A stretch of DNA of 64,000 bases from assembly GCF_002735705.1 (NCBI RefSeq), contig NZ_PDZL01000001.1, positions 434,001-498,000 on the forward strand, written 5' to 3'. The position numbers and the translations under genes were made by a program. This document shows positions 10,236-19,583 of the stretch, piece by piece. This DNA comes from Janthinobacterium sp. BJB426. Its GTDB lineage: Bacteria > Pseudomonadota > Gammaproteobacteria > Burkholderiales > Burkholderiaceae_D. Positions within the stretch are counted from its first letter, which is position 1. Every line of letters starts with the position of its first letter. Under the pieces are notes generated by a model, which saw only the letters and a list, made by a program, of their open reading frames with translations, did no database searches and was not told the DNA's origin.

Positions 10236-11449
10236 ACGCAGCAGTCCAACATGCCGATGGCACCCTGATCCTGGTGCTCAATTGCGGCTCGTCGAGCATC
10301 AAGTTCGCCCTGTTTGAGCAGGCGGGCGGCGTGCTGCCGCAGCAGGCGCAATGGAGCGGCAAGGTCGAAGGCATCGGCCGCGAAAACGCCACCTACCGCG
10401 CCGGTGGCCTGCCGGCAATCGCCTTGCAGCTCGATCCGGCGCAACCCCATCATGCGGCGCTCGAATACATCCGCGCGCAAGTGGTGGTGCAGCTGGCCGG
10501 GCGTCCGCTGCGCGCCGTGGCGCACCGCGTGGTGCATGGCGGCAGCAAGTATTTCGCCCCCGTACGCATCGATTTCAAGGTGCTGGCCGACCTGAAAAGT
10601 TATGTGCCGCTGGCGCCCCTGCACCAGCCGTTCGCGCTGGAAGCGATCGAGGTGCTGCTCGAATCGCGGCCCGACATCGCCCAGGTGGCGTGCTTCGACA
10701 CGGCCTTCCACCACACGGTGCCGCAGGTCGAGCAGATGCTGGCCCTGCCTTACGATGCGTGGGAGCGGGGCTTGCGCCGCTACGGCTTCCACGGCCTGTC
10801 GTATGAATACCAGTCGCTGGTGCTGGAGCAGCGTTTTGGCGCGGTCGCGCGCGGCAAGGTCATCGTGGCTCACCTGGGTAGCGGCGCCAGCCTGTGCGCC
10901 ATGGAGAATTTGCACAGCGTGGCCACCACCATGGGCTTTTCCGCGCTCGATGGCCTGATGATGGGCACGCGCTGCGGTTCGCTCGATCCGGGCGCCGTCA
11001 TCTACCTGATGGAAATCGAAAAGCTGTCGCTGGAAAAAGTGGCGCATGTGCTGTACCACGAGTCGGGCTTACTGGGCGTGTCGGGCGTGTCGGCCGACCC
11101 ACCCGTCTTGCTGGCGCAGCAGGACCGGCAGGACGCCACGGGTGAGCGCATCCGCGCCGCGCTGGCTTTATATATCCGCCGCATTGTGCGCGAGATCGGC
11201 GCCCTGACGGCCGTGCTGGGTGGACTGGACATGCTGGTGTTTACGGCCGGTATCGGCGAGCACAGCGCTGAGCTGCGCCAGCGCATCTGCGCCGAGCTGG
11301 GATTCATCGGCCCCGCGCTCGACGGGGAGGCGAATGCGCGCAATGCCAGCCGTATTTCCAGCGACAGCAGCCGTATCGTGGTGGGCGTGGAGCCGGCCAA
11401 CGAGGAGTGGGTGGCTGCCCGCCATGCGGCGCTGGCCGTGGGTGCATGA
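10232..11449 (+). CDS. ackA: Acetate kinase
   Basis: 405 residues from the ATG at 10232, which overlaps the preceding stop (ATGA); a longer in-frame extension inside the upstream gene is not needed. Family marks are the N-terminal LVLNCGSSSIKFALF, the AHRVVHGG stretch, CFDTAFHHTVPQ, the RYGFHGLS motif, IVAHLGSGASLCA and the C-terminal FTAGIGEHSAELR. The enzyme converts acetyl phosphate and ADP to acetate and ATP (and the reverse) in the cytosol. With the phosphotransacetylase domain upstream it makes a complete acyl-CoA to acid route. Confidence 0.95.
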   Translation: MNAAVQHADGTLILVLNCGSSSIKFALFEQAGGVLPQQAQWSGKVEGIGRENATYRAGGLPAIALQLDPAQPHHAALEYIRAQVVVQLAGRPLRAVAHRVVHGGSKYFAPVRIDFKVLADLKSYVPLAPLHQPFALEAIEVLLESRPDIAQVACFDTAFHHTVPQVEQMLALPYDAWERGLRRYGFHGLSYEYQSLVLEQRFGAVARGKVIVAHLGSGASLCAMENLHSVATTMGFSALDGLMMGTRCGSLDPGAVIYLMEIEKLSLEKVAHVLYHESGLLGVSGVSADPPVLLAQQDRQDATGERIRAALALYIRRIVREIGALTAVLGGLDMLVFTAGIGEHSAELRQRICAELGFIGPALDGEANARNASRISSDSSRIVVGVEPANEEWVAARHAALAVGA

Positions 11450-11664
11450 GGTCCTGACGCTTACGGCAGCGCTCGATGGGAAGTTTGCCGAAATGCATAT
11501 ATTTCCCGTTGAGTGCGCTAACGCACTGTGTGGTTTGCCCGTTATCTTTACTATGAAGTCATGCCATTGCGCTACATCAAGAAACAGCGCGATGCCTGGC
11601 AAATTTTGAACATTTTGCCCGCCTTTAGTAAGAATAAAATTAAACCATATTGAAAGGTCTCATC

Positions 11665-12138
11665 ATGAACAAATTACTCGCCGCCCTGATCGCTACCCTG
11701 TTTGCCACCGCTGCCATCGCGCAAACGCCAGTTACCCCAGCCGTTGCCAGCGCCCAGGCGTCTGCGCAGCATGACATCAACAAGGCTGCCAACAAGGAAG
11801 CCAAAGTCGATGCCAAGGCTGACGCCAATGTCGCCAAGGCTGAAATGAAGGCTGACGAAAAGAAAGCCGATGCCCAGCACAAGGCGAATAAAACCAAGGC
11901 CAAGGCCCACGACAAAGTGGTCGATGCCGATCCGGAAGACAAGATGAAGGCACAAGCAAAGGCTGACAAGGCTGCCGCCAAGGCCGATGCGAAAGCGGGC
12001 AAAACCGCCGTGAAAGCGGACGCCAAGGTCGCCAAGGAAAAAGTGGAAGCGAACGCCGATAAAGCCATCGCCGCCACCAAGACGGAAGAAGCCAAGGCCA
12101 AGGCCGACGCTGAAGTCAAGGCCGCCGCCGCCAAGTAA
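11665..12138 (+). CDS. Exported Ala/Lys/Asp-rich low-complexity protein
   Basis: 157 residues from the ATG at 11665, supported by GAAAGG about nine bases upstream; a TTG in the same frame at 11650 is rejected. A cleavable signal peptide is clear ([20 protein letters not shown]). The mature part is an almost uninterrupted Ala/Lys/Asp/Glu helix built from loose units like [20 protein letters not shown], comparable to LEA-like or histone-H1-like repeats and to the middle region of TolA. Such sequences are predicted to be extended helix or coiled coil in the periplasm. No enzymatic motif is present, and function is unknown. It stands alone with its own terminator. Confidence 0.75.
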   Translation: MNKLLAALIATLFATAAIAQTPVTPAVASAQASAQHDINKAANKEAKVDAKADANVAKAEMKADEKKADAQHKANKTKAKAHDKVVDADPEDKMKAQAKADKAAAKADAKAGKTAVKADAKVAKEKVEANADKAIAATKTEEAKAKADAEVKAAAAK

Positions 12139-12170
12139 TTCCCTGTTTGCGGGCCACGGCCTGCAAGCCC

Positions 12171-12198
12171 AAAAGACAGCTTCGGCTGTCTTTTTTTT
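12171..12198 (+). terminator. Rho-independent terminator with TTCG tetraloop
   Basis: Stem AAAAGACAGC (12171-12180) pairs with GCTGTCTTTT (12185-12194) around a TTCG loop, followed by more T. It ends the transcript of the Ala/Lys-rich protein. Confidence 0.85.
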
Positions 12199-12302
12199 CG
12201 TCCAGTACTTTTCCCTGGCGACGCTTGCCAGTCTTGATCTGGCGCAAATGCTCCTCTTTTCGCCGTGCCATAGTGAACTGGCAAACAGACGAAGGAGACA
12301 TC

Positions 12303-14615
12303 ATGAGCACCGCTAAAACGAAAAAAACACCGGCCACCGGTTCGGCGGAAGGCGCGCCAGCCATGTCCGCCACGCAGTCCATGCCGGTCGAGGGCGACAT
12401 GCAGGCTGGCGCCGATGCGGCGGGCGGCGACGCGATGCCGGGACTGCGCCTGGGCGTGTCATATGCCGACCAGGCGGCGCTCACCCAGGGCGTGGCCGCC
12501 GCGGATACCGGCGCCATGCCGGGTGGTGGCGGCATGCAGCAGACGCCGCAAGGCATGGCGGGCGCCAGTTGCATGCAGATCGGTGGTGGCGGCATGGGCG
12601 GCGATGGTAGCGGAGGCAATGGCGGTGATGGGGGGCAGGGCGGCGGCACGCCGCGGACGCGCACCTGCGCCACGATGGACGTGCATCGGCGCCTGCTGAC
12701 CGAAGACCCATCGTATGCGAACGTGCGCGCCGATATCGAAAACCTGGCCGGGTTGTACGAGGGCGATGCCAGCAGTGCCGGCCGTGCCGGCGTGACGCAC
12801 ATCCCGGTGGTCGTGCACGTGGTGTGGAATACGGCTGCGCAGAATATTTCGGATGCGCAGATCGCCAGCCAGATCGATGTGCTGAACCGTGACTTCCGCC
12901 GCGTCAACCCGGACGTCAACAGCACGCCGGCGCCGTTCCTGCCGCTGACGGCCGATGCGCGCGTGGAGTTCGCGCTGGCCACGACCGATCCGCATGGCGC
13001 GGCCACCAGCGGCGTCGAGCGACGCCAGACGACGGTGACGTCCTTTGGTGCGGACGATGCCGTCAAGTCGCAGGCGACGGGCGGCATGGATGCCTGGCCG
13101 GCCGACAGCTACCTGAATATCTGGGTCTGCCAGCTCGGTGGCGGCTTGTTGGGTTATGCGCAGTTTCCCGGCGGCCCGGCCGCGACCGACGGCGTGGTGA
13201 TCCTGCAATCGGCCTTTGGCACGACAGGCACGGCGGCGCCGCCGTTTCACCTGGGGCGCACGGCCACGCATGAAATTGGCCACTGGCTGAATCTGAACCA
13301 TATCTGGGGCGACGACGGCACCGGGTGCTCGGGCACGGACAACGTGGCCGACACGCCGAACCAGGGCGGGCCGAACACGGGCCAGCCCTCGTTTCCCCAG
13401 GTGTCGTGCAATAACGGGCCGAATGGCGACATGTTCATGAACTACATGGATTACGTCGACGATCCCGCCATGTTCATGTTCACGGCCGGCCAGGTGGCGC
13501 GCATGCAGGCTTGCCTCGATGGCCCGCGCGCCAGCATCGGCACGGGAGGCACGGGCGCAGGCGCCACGCCGCGCCAGAGCTCCTCTCCCGTCGTGGCCTG
13601 GGGCGCGAACCGCCTCGACGTCTTCGTGGTGGGCACGGATCGCGCGCTGTACCACAAGGCATGGAATGGCACGGCCTGGGCGCCATCCGTCACCGGCTAC
13701 GAGGGGCAGGGCGGCATCTGTACCAGCGCGCCACAAGTCGTGTCGTGGGCGCCGAACCGGCTCGACGTATTCGTCACGGGCACCGACAGCGGCTTGTTCC
13801 ACAAATGGTGGAACGGCACGGCCTGGGGACCGTCCCTGACCGGTTACGAAGCCATGGGCGGCTTGTGCGTGGGCGACCCGCGCGCTGTGGCCTGGGGACC
13901 GAACCGCCTCGACGTGTTTGTCGTCGGCACGGACCGCGGCCTGTATCACAAGTGGTGGAACGGGGCCGCCTGGGGGCCGTCGCTGACGGGGTATGAAGCC
14001 ATGGGCGGTATTTGCCTGGGCCAGCCGGAAGCCGTGGCGTGGGGACCGAACCGCCTCGATGTCTTCGTCGTCGGCACGGACCGGGCCCTGTACCACAAGT
14101 GGTGGAACGGCACGGCCTGGGGACCGTCGCTGACGGGCTACGAGCGTTTGGGCGGCATCTGCACCTCGTCTCCGAAAGCCGTGGCGTGGGGACCGAACCG
14201 GCTCGACGTCTTCGTCACGGGCACCGATGGCGCGCTGTACCACAAGTGGTGGGATGGCACGAAATGGGGGCCGTCCATCGACGGCTTCGAGCGTCTGGGC
14301 GGCGTTTGCGTGGGCGAGGTGGAAGCCGTGTCGTGGGGACCGAACCGGCTCGACCTGTTCGTCATTGGCACGGACAGCGCCCTGTACCATAAGGCGTGGA
14401 ATGGATCTGCCTGGTCGCCCTCCGTGACGGGCTTTGAAAACCTGGGCGGTATCTGCACCTCGCGTCCGCGCGCCACGGCCTGGGCGCCGAACCGCCTCGA
14501 CGTGTTTGTCACAGGCACGAATGGCGCCCTGTTCCACAAGGCGTGGAACGGCACGGCCTGGTCACCGTCCGTGACTGGCTATGAAAACCTGGGCGGCGTG
14601 GTATCGTGTTTCTGA
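12303..14615 (+). CDS. M43-family zinc metalloprotease with seven C-terminal PLL/DUF346-type lectin repeats
   Basis: 770 residues from the ATG at 12303 with GAAGGAG six bases upstream. Residues 1-115 are low complexity and Gly/Met-rich with no Sec signal visible. About 118-175 is a propeptide-like region ([12 protein letters not shown]). The catalytic domain holds the extended zinc motif [11 protein letters not shown] (His323, Glu324, His327, His333) and a Met-turn FMNYMDY, which define metzincins of the pappalysin/cytophagalysin (M43) group. Residues about 430-770 are seven copies of a 49-residue unit ([14 protein letters not shown]...[17 protein letters not shown]), the form of seven-bladed beta-propeller lectins of the PLL type. 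A protease targeted to glycans is the likely reading; the export route is unclear. Confidence 0.85.
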   Translation: MSTAKTKKTPATGSAEGAPAMSATQSMPVEGDMQAGADAAGGDAMPGLRLGVSYADQAALTQGVAAADTGAMPGGGGMQQTPQGMAGASCMQIGGGGMGGDGSGGNGGDGGQGGGTPRTRTCATMDVHRRLLTEDPSYANVRADIENLAGLYEGDASSAGRAGVTHIPVVVHVVWNTAAQNISDAQIASQIDVLNRDFRRVNPDVNSTPAPFLPLTADARVEFALATTDPHGAATSGVERRQTTVTSFGADDAVKSQATGGMDAWPADSYLNIWVCQLGGGLLGYAQFPGGPAATDGVVILQSAFGTTGTAAPPFHLGRTATHEIGHWLNLNHIWGDDGTGCSGTDNVADTPNQGGPNTGQPSFPQVSCNNGPNGDMFMNYMDYVDDPAMFMFTAGQVARMQACLDGPRASIGTGGTGAGATPRQSSSPVVAWGANRLDVFVVGTDRALYHKAWNGTAWAPSVTGYEGQGGICTSAPQVVSWAPNRLDVFVTGTDSGLFHKWWNGTAWGPSLTGYEAMGGLCVGDPRAVAWGPNRLDVFVVGTDRGLYHKWWNGAAWGPSLTGYEAMGGICLGQPEAVAWGPNRLDVFVVGTDRALYHKWWNGTAWGPSLTGYERLGGICTSSPKAVAWGPNRLDVFVTGTDGALYHKWWDGTKWGPSIDGFERLGGVCVGEVEAVSWGPNRLDLFVIGTDSALYHKAWNGSAWSPSVTGFENLGGICTSRPRATAWAPNRLDVFVTGTNGALFHKAWNGTAWSPSVTGYENLGGVVSCF
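13590..14612 (+). repeat. Seven tandem 147-bp coding repeats (lectin propeller blades)
   Basis: The conserved GAACC of each unit falls at 13607, 13754, 13901, 14048, 14195, 14342 and 14489, an exact 147-bp (49-codon) period with no indels. Units 3 and 4 are nearly identical at DNA level, while the first and last are more diverged. Each encodes one predicted propeller blade. Confidence 0.95.
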
Positions 14616-14640
14616 CGTCAATGGTTCAACGGGAGGCGGC

Positions 14641-14994
14641 ATGCACGGCATGACAACGGCACTGCCCAGCGGCAGCTGGACGCACTCGTTCGAGGAGGAT
14701 GCGGACGGTATCGAGGTGTACCGGCCCACGGCCACGTTCACCTTCCCGCCCAGCCGCAAGGGGCGCAAGGTGCTGGAGTTCGGCGCGCCCGCCGGCGCCA
14801 CGGCGCAAGGGGAGGCGACCTTGACGTCCATGGCGCCCGGCCCCGACGACCGTCCCCGTGCCGGCCCCGTCACCCGGCTGCGGCCCCTGGGCATGGGCCG
14901 CTATGCGCTCGGTGATGGCGCAGGAGCGCAGGACGTGATCGATATCGTCGAAGCGACGCCCGACGTGCTGCGCCTGTCGCGGCATCAAGGGTGA
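14641..14994 (+). CDS. Small protein of unknown function downstream of the metalloprotease
   Basis: 117 residues from the ATG at 14641, with GGGAGG five bases upstream and only 25 bp after the protease stop, so cotranscription is likely. The sequence starts LPSGSWTHSFEEDADGIEVY, then RPTATFTFPPSRKGRKVLEF and a Pro/Gly/Asp-rich middle (MAPGPDDRPRAGPV), ending with DVIDIVEATPDVLRLSR. The alternation of short hydrophobic stretches suggests a small all-beta (lipocalin-like) domain. There is no signal peptide and no catalytic motif. A protease inhibitor or chaperone role is conceivable from position only; I do not recognise a named family. Confidence 0.65.
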   Translation: MHGMTTALPSGSWTHSFEEDADGIEVYRPTATFTFPPSRKGRKVLEFGAPAGATAQGEATLTSMAPGPDDRPRAGPVTRLRPLGMGRYALGDGAGAQDVIDIVEATPDVLRLSRHQG

Positions 14995-15173
14995 CCGCGC
15001 AGTTTGTATGCGAGCGCCGTGCGGTTGCCCACGCCCAGTTTCTGGTAAATCGCATGCAGCTGATTGCGTACGGTGGCCGGCGACTTGCCCAGTTCCCTGG
15101 CGATGCTTTTATACGGCAAGCCTTCGGCCGCCATGGCCGCCACCAGCCGCTCGGCCGGGGTCAGGCGCTGCAT
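14985..15173 (-). CDS. Orphan LuxR-type helix-turn-helix protein
   Basis: From the ATG at 15173 the product is 62 residues and is almost entirely a LuxR/FixJ C-terminal DNA-binding domain: LTPAERLVAAMAAEGLPYKS, IARELGKSPATVRNQLHAIY, QKLGVGNRTALAYKL. No receiver, PAS or autoinducer domain precedes it. The frame stays open further upstream to a TTG at 15278 (97 residues) but that part is not conserved-looking and has no ribosome site. A 13-codon overlapping ORF with a good AGGAG site lies across the start in another frame. Its 3' end overlaps the end of the small protein gene on the other strand by 10 bp. It may regulate the adjacent protease genes. Confidence 0.6.
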   Translation of the reverse strand: MQRLTPAERLVAAMAAEGLPYKSIARELGKSPATVRNQLHAIYQKLGVGNRTALAYKLRGHP

Positions 15174-15316
15174 GGCAGCCTGCCTGAAACCTTGTTTGTC
15201 ATCGTTGCTCTCCTGTCTGTGGGCGGCACGCCGGTGGCATGCCTGCAGGGATAACGAAAACGCGGCGCGTATCTGCAAAACTATCTGTAAAACTATTTTG
15301 TCCGCTGCGACAGGCG

Positions 15317-15344
15317 AAAAAAAAGACAGGCGAACCTGTCTTTT
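15317..15344 (-). terminator. Rho-independent terminator of the parE-parC operon
   Basis: Read on the minus strand: AAAAGACAGG, loop TTCG, CCTGTCTTTT, then four more T. It lies 18 bp after the parC stop codon. The stem and TTCG loop closely resemble the terminator at 12171-12198. Confidence 0.85.
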
Positions 15345-15362
15345 CGTGTGGCGCGATGCCGG

Positions 15363-17717
15363 TCAGCCAATGGCCGCCATCGACACCGGTTTCAGCTTGG
15401 CCGCCAGCGCCTTGCCCTTTTTCGCGCGCTTGCCGAAGTGCTCGGCCAGGGCCGTGGCGCCCAGCGACGCATCCTGCGGTTTCGAGGCCCGGCCGATGCC
15501 CGAGACCACCACGCCGCGCTGGGTGATCGGCTGCACGGCCAGCAGCTTGTCTTTCGCATCGAGGTCGATCAGCTTGACGCCGGTGCCGCCCTTGGACAGG
15601 GTTTTCATTTCATCGAGACCGAACACCAGCAGGCGCGCGCCTTCCGTCAGGCAGGCCAGGGCGCTGGCCGCCTCGGGGATGACTTTCGGCGCCAAAGGCA
15701 CGTCGCCATCGTCCAGGGTGATGAAGGCCTTGCCGCCTTTCAGACGGCTCGTCATGTCGCCCGCCTTGGCGATGAAGCCGTAGCCTGCGCTCGACGCCAG
15801 CAGCAAATTGGTGGCGCCATTGCCCGCAAAGTAATGCAGGATGCGTACGGCGTTGCCGGGCGTACCGCCGCTCAGGTCGCACAAGGTCGTGATCGGCACG
15901 CCGTCGCCGCGCGCGTTGGGCAGCGCGGAGACGGGAACCGAGTAAATCTTGCCGTTGTTGCCAAAGCCCAGCAGGGTGTCGACCGTGCGGCACTCGAAGG
16001 CGCCATGCAGGGAGTCGCCCGCCTTGAACGTGAACTGCGCCGCATCGTGGCCGATGCCGGTACGTGCGCGCACCCAGCCTTTTTCCGAAATGATGACGGT
16101 GACCGGTTCATCGACCACCTTCTGTTCCGCCACGGCTTTTTGCGCTTCTTCGATCAGGGTGCGTCGCGCGTCGCCGAACTGCTTGGCATCCGCTTCGATT
16201 TCGCGGATGACGGCGCGCTTCATCGAGCCCGGGTTGTCGAGCAGGTCTTGCAAGGACTTTTCTTCCTTGCGCAGTTCGGCCAGCTCTTGCTGGATCTTGA
16301 TCGTTTCCAGGCGCGCCAGCTGACGCAAGCGGATTTCCAGGATGTCGTCGGCCTGGCGTTCGGACAGTTTGAACGCTTCGATCAGGGCCGCTTTCGGCTC
16401 ATCCGAATTGCGGATGATCTGGATCACCTTGTCGATATTGAGCAGGATCGCTTCGCGCCCTTCCAGGATATGGATGCGGTCCTTGACCTTGCCCAGTTTG
16501 TAGCCGGTGCGGCGCGTGACGGTCTCGAAGCGGAAGTCGATCCACTCGCGCAGGATGTCGCCTAGCCCTTTTTGGCGCGGACGGCCATCGCCGCCGATCA
16601 TCACCAGGTTGATCGAGGTCGATGATTCCAGCGATGTATGCGCCAGCAGCATCAGCATGAATTCCGTCTGGTCCTGGTTCTTCGACTTCGGTTCGAATAC
16701 GAGACGCACGGGTGCTGCACGGCCCGATTCGTCACGGATGGTGTCGAGCGAATTGAGGATCAGCGCCTTCAGGGCCACCTGGTCCGGCGACAGCGCCTTC
16801 TTGCCCAGCTTGATCTTCGGATTCGTCAGTTCCTCGATTTCTTCCAGCACTTTTTGCGATGAGGTGCCCGGCGGCAGTTCCGTCACGACGGCTTGCCACT
16901 GGCCGCGCGCCAGTTCCTCGATCTTCCAGCGTGCGCGTACCTTCATGCTGCCACGACCGCTCGCATACATGTCCTGGATTTGCGACGATGGGGTGATGAT
17001 CTGGCCGCCGCCGGGGAAGTCGGGGCCGGGAATGATGGCCATCAGCTCCGCGTGCGTCATCTTCGGATCGCGGATCATGGCGACAGCCGCTTTTGCCACT
17101 TCCGCCAGGTTGTGCGACGGGATTTCCGTTGCCAGGCCCACGGCGATGCCGGAGGCGCCATTGAGCAGCACCATCGGCAGGCGCGCCGGCAGCAGCTTCG
17201 GTTCTTCCGTCGAACCGTCGTAGTTGGGCTGGAAGTCCACCGTGCCCATGCCGATTTCGTCCATCAGCAGCTTGGCGATCGGGGTTAGGCGCGCTTCCGT
17301 GTAACGCATGGCCGCCGCGCCATCGCCGTCGCGCGAGCCGAAGTTGCCCTGGCCATCGATCAGCGGGTAGCGCAGCGAGAAATCCTGCGCCATGCGCACC
17401 AGCGCGTCGTACACGGACTGGTCGCCGTGCGGATGCAATTTACCGAGCACGTCGCCGACCACGGCCGCCGATTTGCGGGGCTTCGCCGTGGAGTTGAGTC
17501 CCAGCTCGTTCATCGCATACAGGATGCGGCGCTGCACGGGTTTCTGGCCGTCGCACACGTCGGGCAGGGCGCGGCCCTTGACGACGGAGATGGCGTAATC
17601 GAGATAGGCGCGCTCGGCAAAGGTGGACAGGGTCAGCGCTTCGCCGTCGAATACCGGTTCATCCGGCTCGATCGGCTCAGGCTGGGCATCGTCAAATAAA
17701 TTGGTTTGTGTGGACAT
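15363..17717 (-). CDS. parC: DNA topoisomerase IV subunit A
   Basis: 784 residues. The breakage-reunion domain is complete: [35 protein letters not shown], and [12 protein letters not shown] with the active-site tyrosine at 139. The C-terminal part has the broken beta-pinwheel typical of ParC. Together with ParE it decatenates daughter chromosomes. At the position of E. coli Ser80 in the quinolone-resistance region there is Gln100, and at Glu84 there is Asp104; both may be lineage-normal. It is the last gene of a four-gene minus-strand operon, 48 bp after the J-like protein, and is followed by a terminator. Confidence 0.95.
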   Translation of the reverse strand: MSTQTNLFDDAQPEPIEPDEPVFDGEALTLSTFAERAYLDYAISVVKGRALPDVCDGQKPVQRRILYAMNELGLNSTAKPRKSAAVVGDVLGKLHPHGDQSVYDALVRMAQDFSLRYPLIDGQGNFGSRDGDGAAAMRYTEARLTPIAKLLMDEIGMGTVDFQPNYDGSTEEPKLLPARLPMVLLNGASGIAVGLATEIPSHNLAEVAKAAVAMIRDPKMTHAELMAIIPGPDFPGGGQIITPSSQIQDMYASGRGSMKVRARWKIEELARGQWQAVVTELPPGTSSQKVLEEIEELTNPKIKLGKKALSPDQVALKALILNSLDTIRDESGRAAPVRLVFEPKSKNQDQTEFMLMLLAHTSLESSTSINLVMIGGDGRPRQKGLGDILREWIDFRFETVTRRTGYKLGKVKDRIHILEGREAILLNIDKVIQIIRNSDEPKAALIEAFKLSERQADDILEIRLRQLARLETIKIQQELAELRKEEKSLQDLLDNPGSMKRAVIREIEADAKQFGDARRTLIEEAQKAVAEQKVVDEPVTVIISEKGWVRARTGIGHDAAQFTFKAGDSLHGAFECRTVDTLLGFGNNGKIYSVPVSALPNARGDGVPITTLCDLSGGTPGNAVRILHYFAGNGATNLLLASSAGYGFIAKAGDMTSRLKGGKAFITLDDGDVPLAPKVIPEAASALACLTEGARLLVFGLDEMKTLSKGGTGVKLIDLDAKDKLLAVQPITQRGVVVSGIGRASKPQDASLGATALAEHFGKRAKKGKALAAKLKPVSMAAIG

Positions 17718-17765
17718 GGCGCTTGTTTCGGTGTTAAGTGGTTGCGGTTGAATTCGTGGGGCTGA

Positions 17766-19583
17766 TTATGACAGCCGTGATTTGGAAAAGGACTTGCCGT
17801 ATGTCAGATACATATAGCGCAGGGTGAAATACAGCACAGCCAGGGCCAGCTCGACGCTGTGATGCATCATCGGCATGGCGCGGATGGCCGGGGCGTGGCC
17901 GGCCAGCACGACGCTGGCAAGGGACGGCACCAGCACCACCGGCCAGATCGTCTTCCATTTGAAATCGGTGGGGGAAAACAGCAAGCCGGCGCACGACCAG
18001 GCATACAGCGCGGCGCCGATGAGGGCGGCCGGCAGCTGCTGCACATACAGTAGCGACAGCAAGCCCGCGCAGCCGATCAGCCATGCCGCGCGCAGGCGGG
18101 GCAAGAGCGCCTCGGGGAAGCCGCCATCTCCATACAGGCCGGTGGCGCAGCGCAGAGCCAGCGCCGCCAGGCAAAATATCAATGGCATGGCCTCGCCGAT
18201 GGCCAGCGCCGACGGGCCTTTGCCGCTCATGAACATGGCGGCGAACAGCGACAGGCCCAGACACAGGAGCAGCAGCATGCCATGCAGCAGCTGGCGGTTC
18301 ATCGCATACGCGAGCAGGGCCGACGCGCACAAGCCGGCGGCGGTGACGAGGCGCATGGTCTCGCTGCGCTCGGGCAGGAACAGCAGCAGTGCCAGCACGA
18401 GGTAGGGTGCGATCCAGCCCAGTTGCCGCAAGCCGGGCCGCTGCCACAGAATGGGCAGGCGGTCCTGCAGCGCTTCTTGCAGCGATTCCAGGCGCGCGAA
18501 CAGCGGCATTGGCCAGCGCAAGGCATGCATGGCCAGCAGGGAAAAGGCGAGGGCCTGAAAGCCCAGCAGGCTGGCATAGGCCGCTGTGTCGCCGAGCTTG
18601 AAGCCGGCAGCATCGAGCACGCCCGCGAGCATGAAGTGCAGCACGAAACCGAGGCCGCCCGAGGCCAGCGCCGTTTGCTTGAAGTAGCGCTTGGCATGGA
18701 CGGCCTGTTCCCATCGTTCGAACAGGTCCGTATCGAGCTTCCAGGCCAGCATCTCGCCGTGCTGCCAGCGTATCGCGTGCAGCAGCTCGCGCAACTGCAG
18801 CGTGAATTTTTGGTCGAACAGCTGGCGCGCATAGGCCGATGGCGGTTGCTGCGACATGATGCAGTCCAGGCCCGGGTAGCTGTCGCGGTTGTCGCTGAAA
18901 TGGGCGAACGAACGGTCGGCCCGGTAGCGCTGCACGGCAGTGCGCACCAGGTCCCCATGGCTGCGCGCCAGGTAGGAAAAATCACGGTCCCAGCCCAGCT
19001 GCTCGAACAGGGCCTGGCGCAGCACCAGGTCATACCCGGCGCTGGCACAGTAGCGCAGCGCGCACAAGTCGAATTCCTCGCGCACATCGAGGTTGAGCAT
19101 GGCGTCGTCCTGCAGTATGCGGGCCAGCACGTCGCCGGCATCCGCGTGCCGCGTCAGCGCCAGGCAGCCTTGCCACAGGTTGGCCGCTTCCTGCGCCGGA
19201 TCGATGGCGACCACGCCCCATAGTTCCGGTGGCGGTGCGGGTTCCCGGGCAATGATGCCCCACAGTTCCGCAGGCGGTTCCTGCGGTTCCTGCGCCTCCC
19301 GCGCGGGTTCGTCAATGACGCCCCACAGCTCGGCCGTTTCCATGGGCGGCGTTTCTACCGCTGCCGCTTGCGGTTCCGGAAATTCGGCGGCAAACAGGTG
19401 CGCATGGCGCAGCGCGTATTCATACGCTTCGCGCAGCTCCTGGAAGGCGGCCGGATCGTCTTCTGGACGCGTCACCTTCAGGCGCTTCGCGTACGCGCGC
19501 TTGAGGGCGCGCTCGTCGCCCGTCGGCTCCGTGCCCAGGATTGCCCACAGGCTGCGCTGTCCGTTGTCCATGCCGCCGTCCAT
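17766..19583 (-). CDS. J-domain-like membrane protein (DjlB/DjlC-like partner of HscC)
   Basis: 605 residues. Residues about 10-58 form a J-like domain (SLWAILGTEPTGDERALKRA, AYAKRLKVTRPEDDPAAFQE) in which the canonical HPD is replaced by RPE. Residues about 80-130 carry three short repeats of the form ELWG(V/I)(I/V) spaced by Pro/Glu-rich linkers. After a soluble helical region there are about seven to nine membrane segments in the C-terminal half, beginning near residue 305. The ATG directly follows the TAG stop of the Hsp70 gene with no gap, so the two are coupled. HscC of E. coli works with DjlB/DjlC, J-like membrane proteins; this pair fits that model. Client and purpose are unknown. Confidence 0.75.
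   Translation of the reverse strand: MDGGMDNGQRSLWAILGTEPTGDERALKRAYAKRLKVTRPEDDPAAFQELREAYEYALRHAHLFAAEFPEPQAAAVETPPMETAELWGVIDEPAREAQEPQEPPAELWGIIAREPAPPPELWGVVAIDPAQEAANLWQGCLALTRHADAGDVLARILQDDAMLNLDVREEFDLCALRYCASAGYDLVLRQALFEQLGWDRDFSYLARSHGDLVRTAVQRYRADRSFAHFSDNRDSYPGLDCIMSQQPPSAYARQLFDQKFTLQLRELLHAIRWQHGEMLAWKLDTDLFERWEQAVHAKRYFKQTALASGGLGFVLHFMLAGVLDAAGFKLGDTAAYASLLGFQALAFSLLAMHALRWPMPLFARLESLQEALQDRLPILWQRPGLRQLGWIAPYLVLALLLFLPERSETMRLVTAAGLCASALLAYAMNRQLLHGMLLLLCLGLSLFAAMFMSGKGPSALAIGEAMPLIFCLAALALRCATGLYGDGGFPEALLPRLRAAWLIGCAGLLSLLYVQQLPAALIGAALYAWSCAGLLFSPTDFKWKTIWPVVLVPSLASVVLAGHAPAIRAMPMMHHSVELALAVLYFTLRYMYLTYGKSFSKSRLS

Noticed and set aside
12459..14537. A 692-codon minus-strand frame with internal repeats
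   Set aside because: Its repeats merely mirror the lectin repeats of the plus-strand gene.
15363..17717. Gln100/Asp104 at the ParC quinolone-resistance positions
   Set aside because: I recall similar residues as normal in betaproteobacterial ParC, so it is not evidence for acquired resistance.
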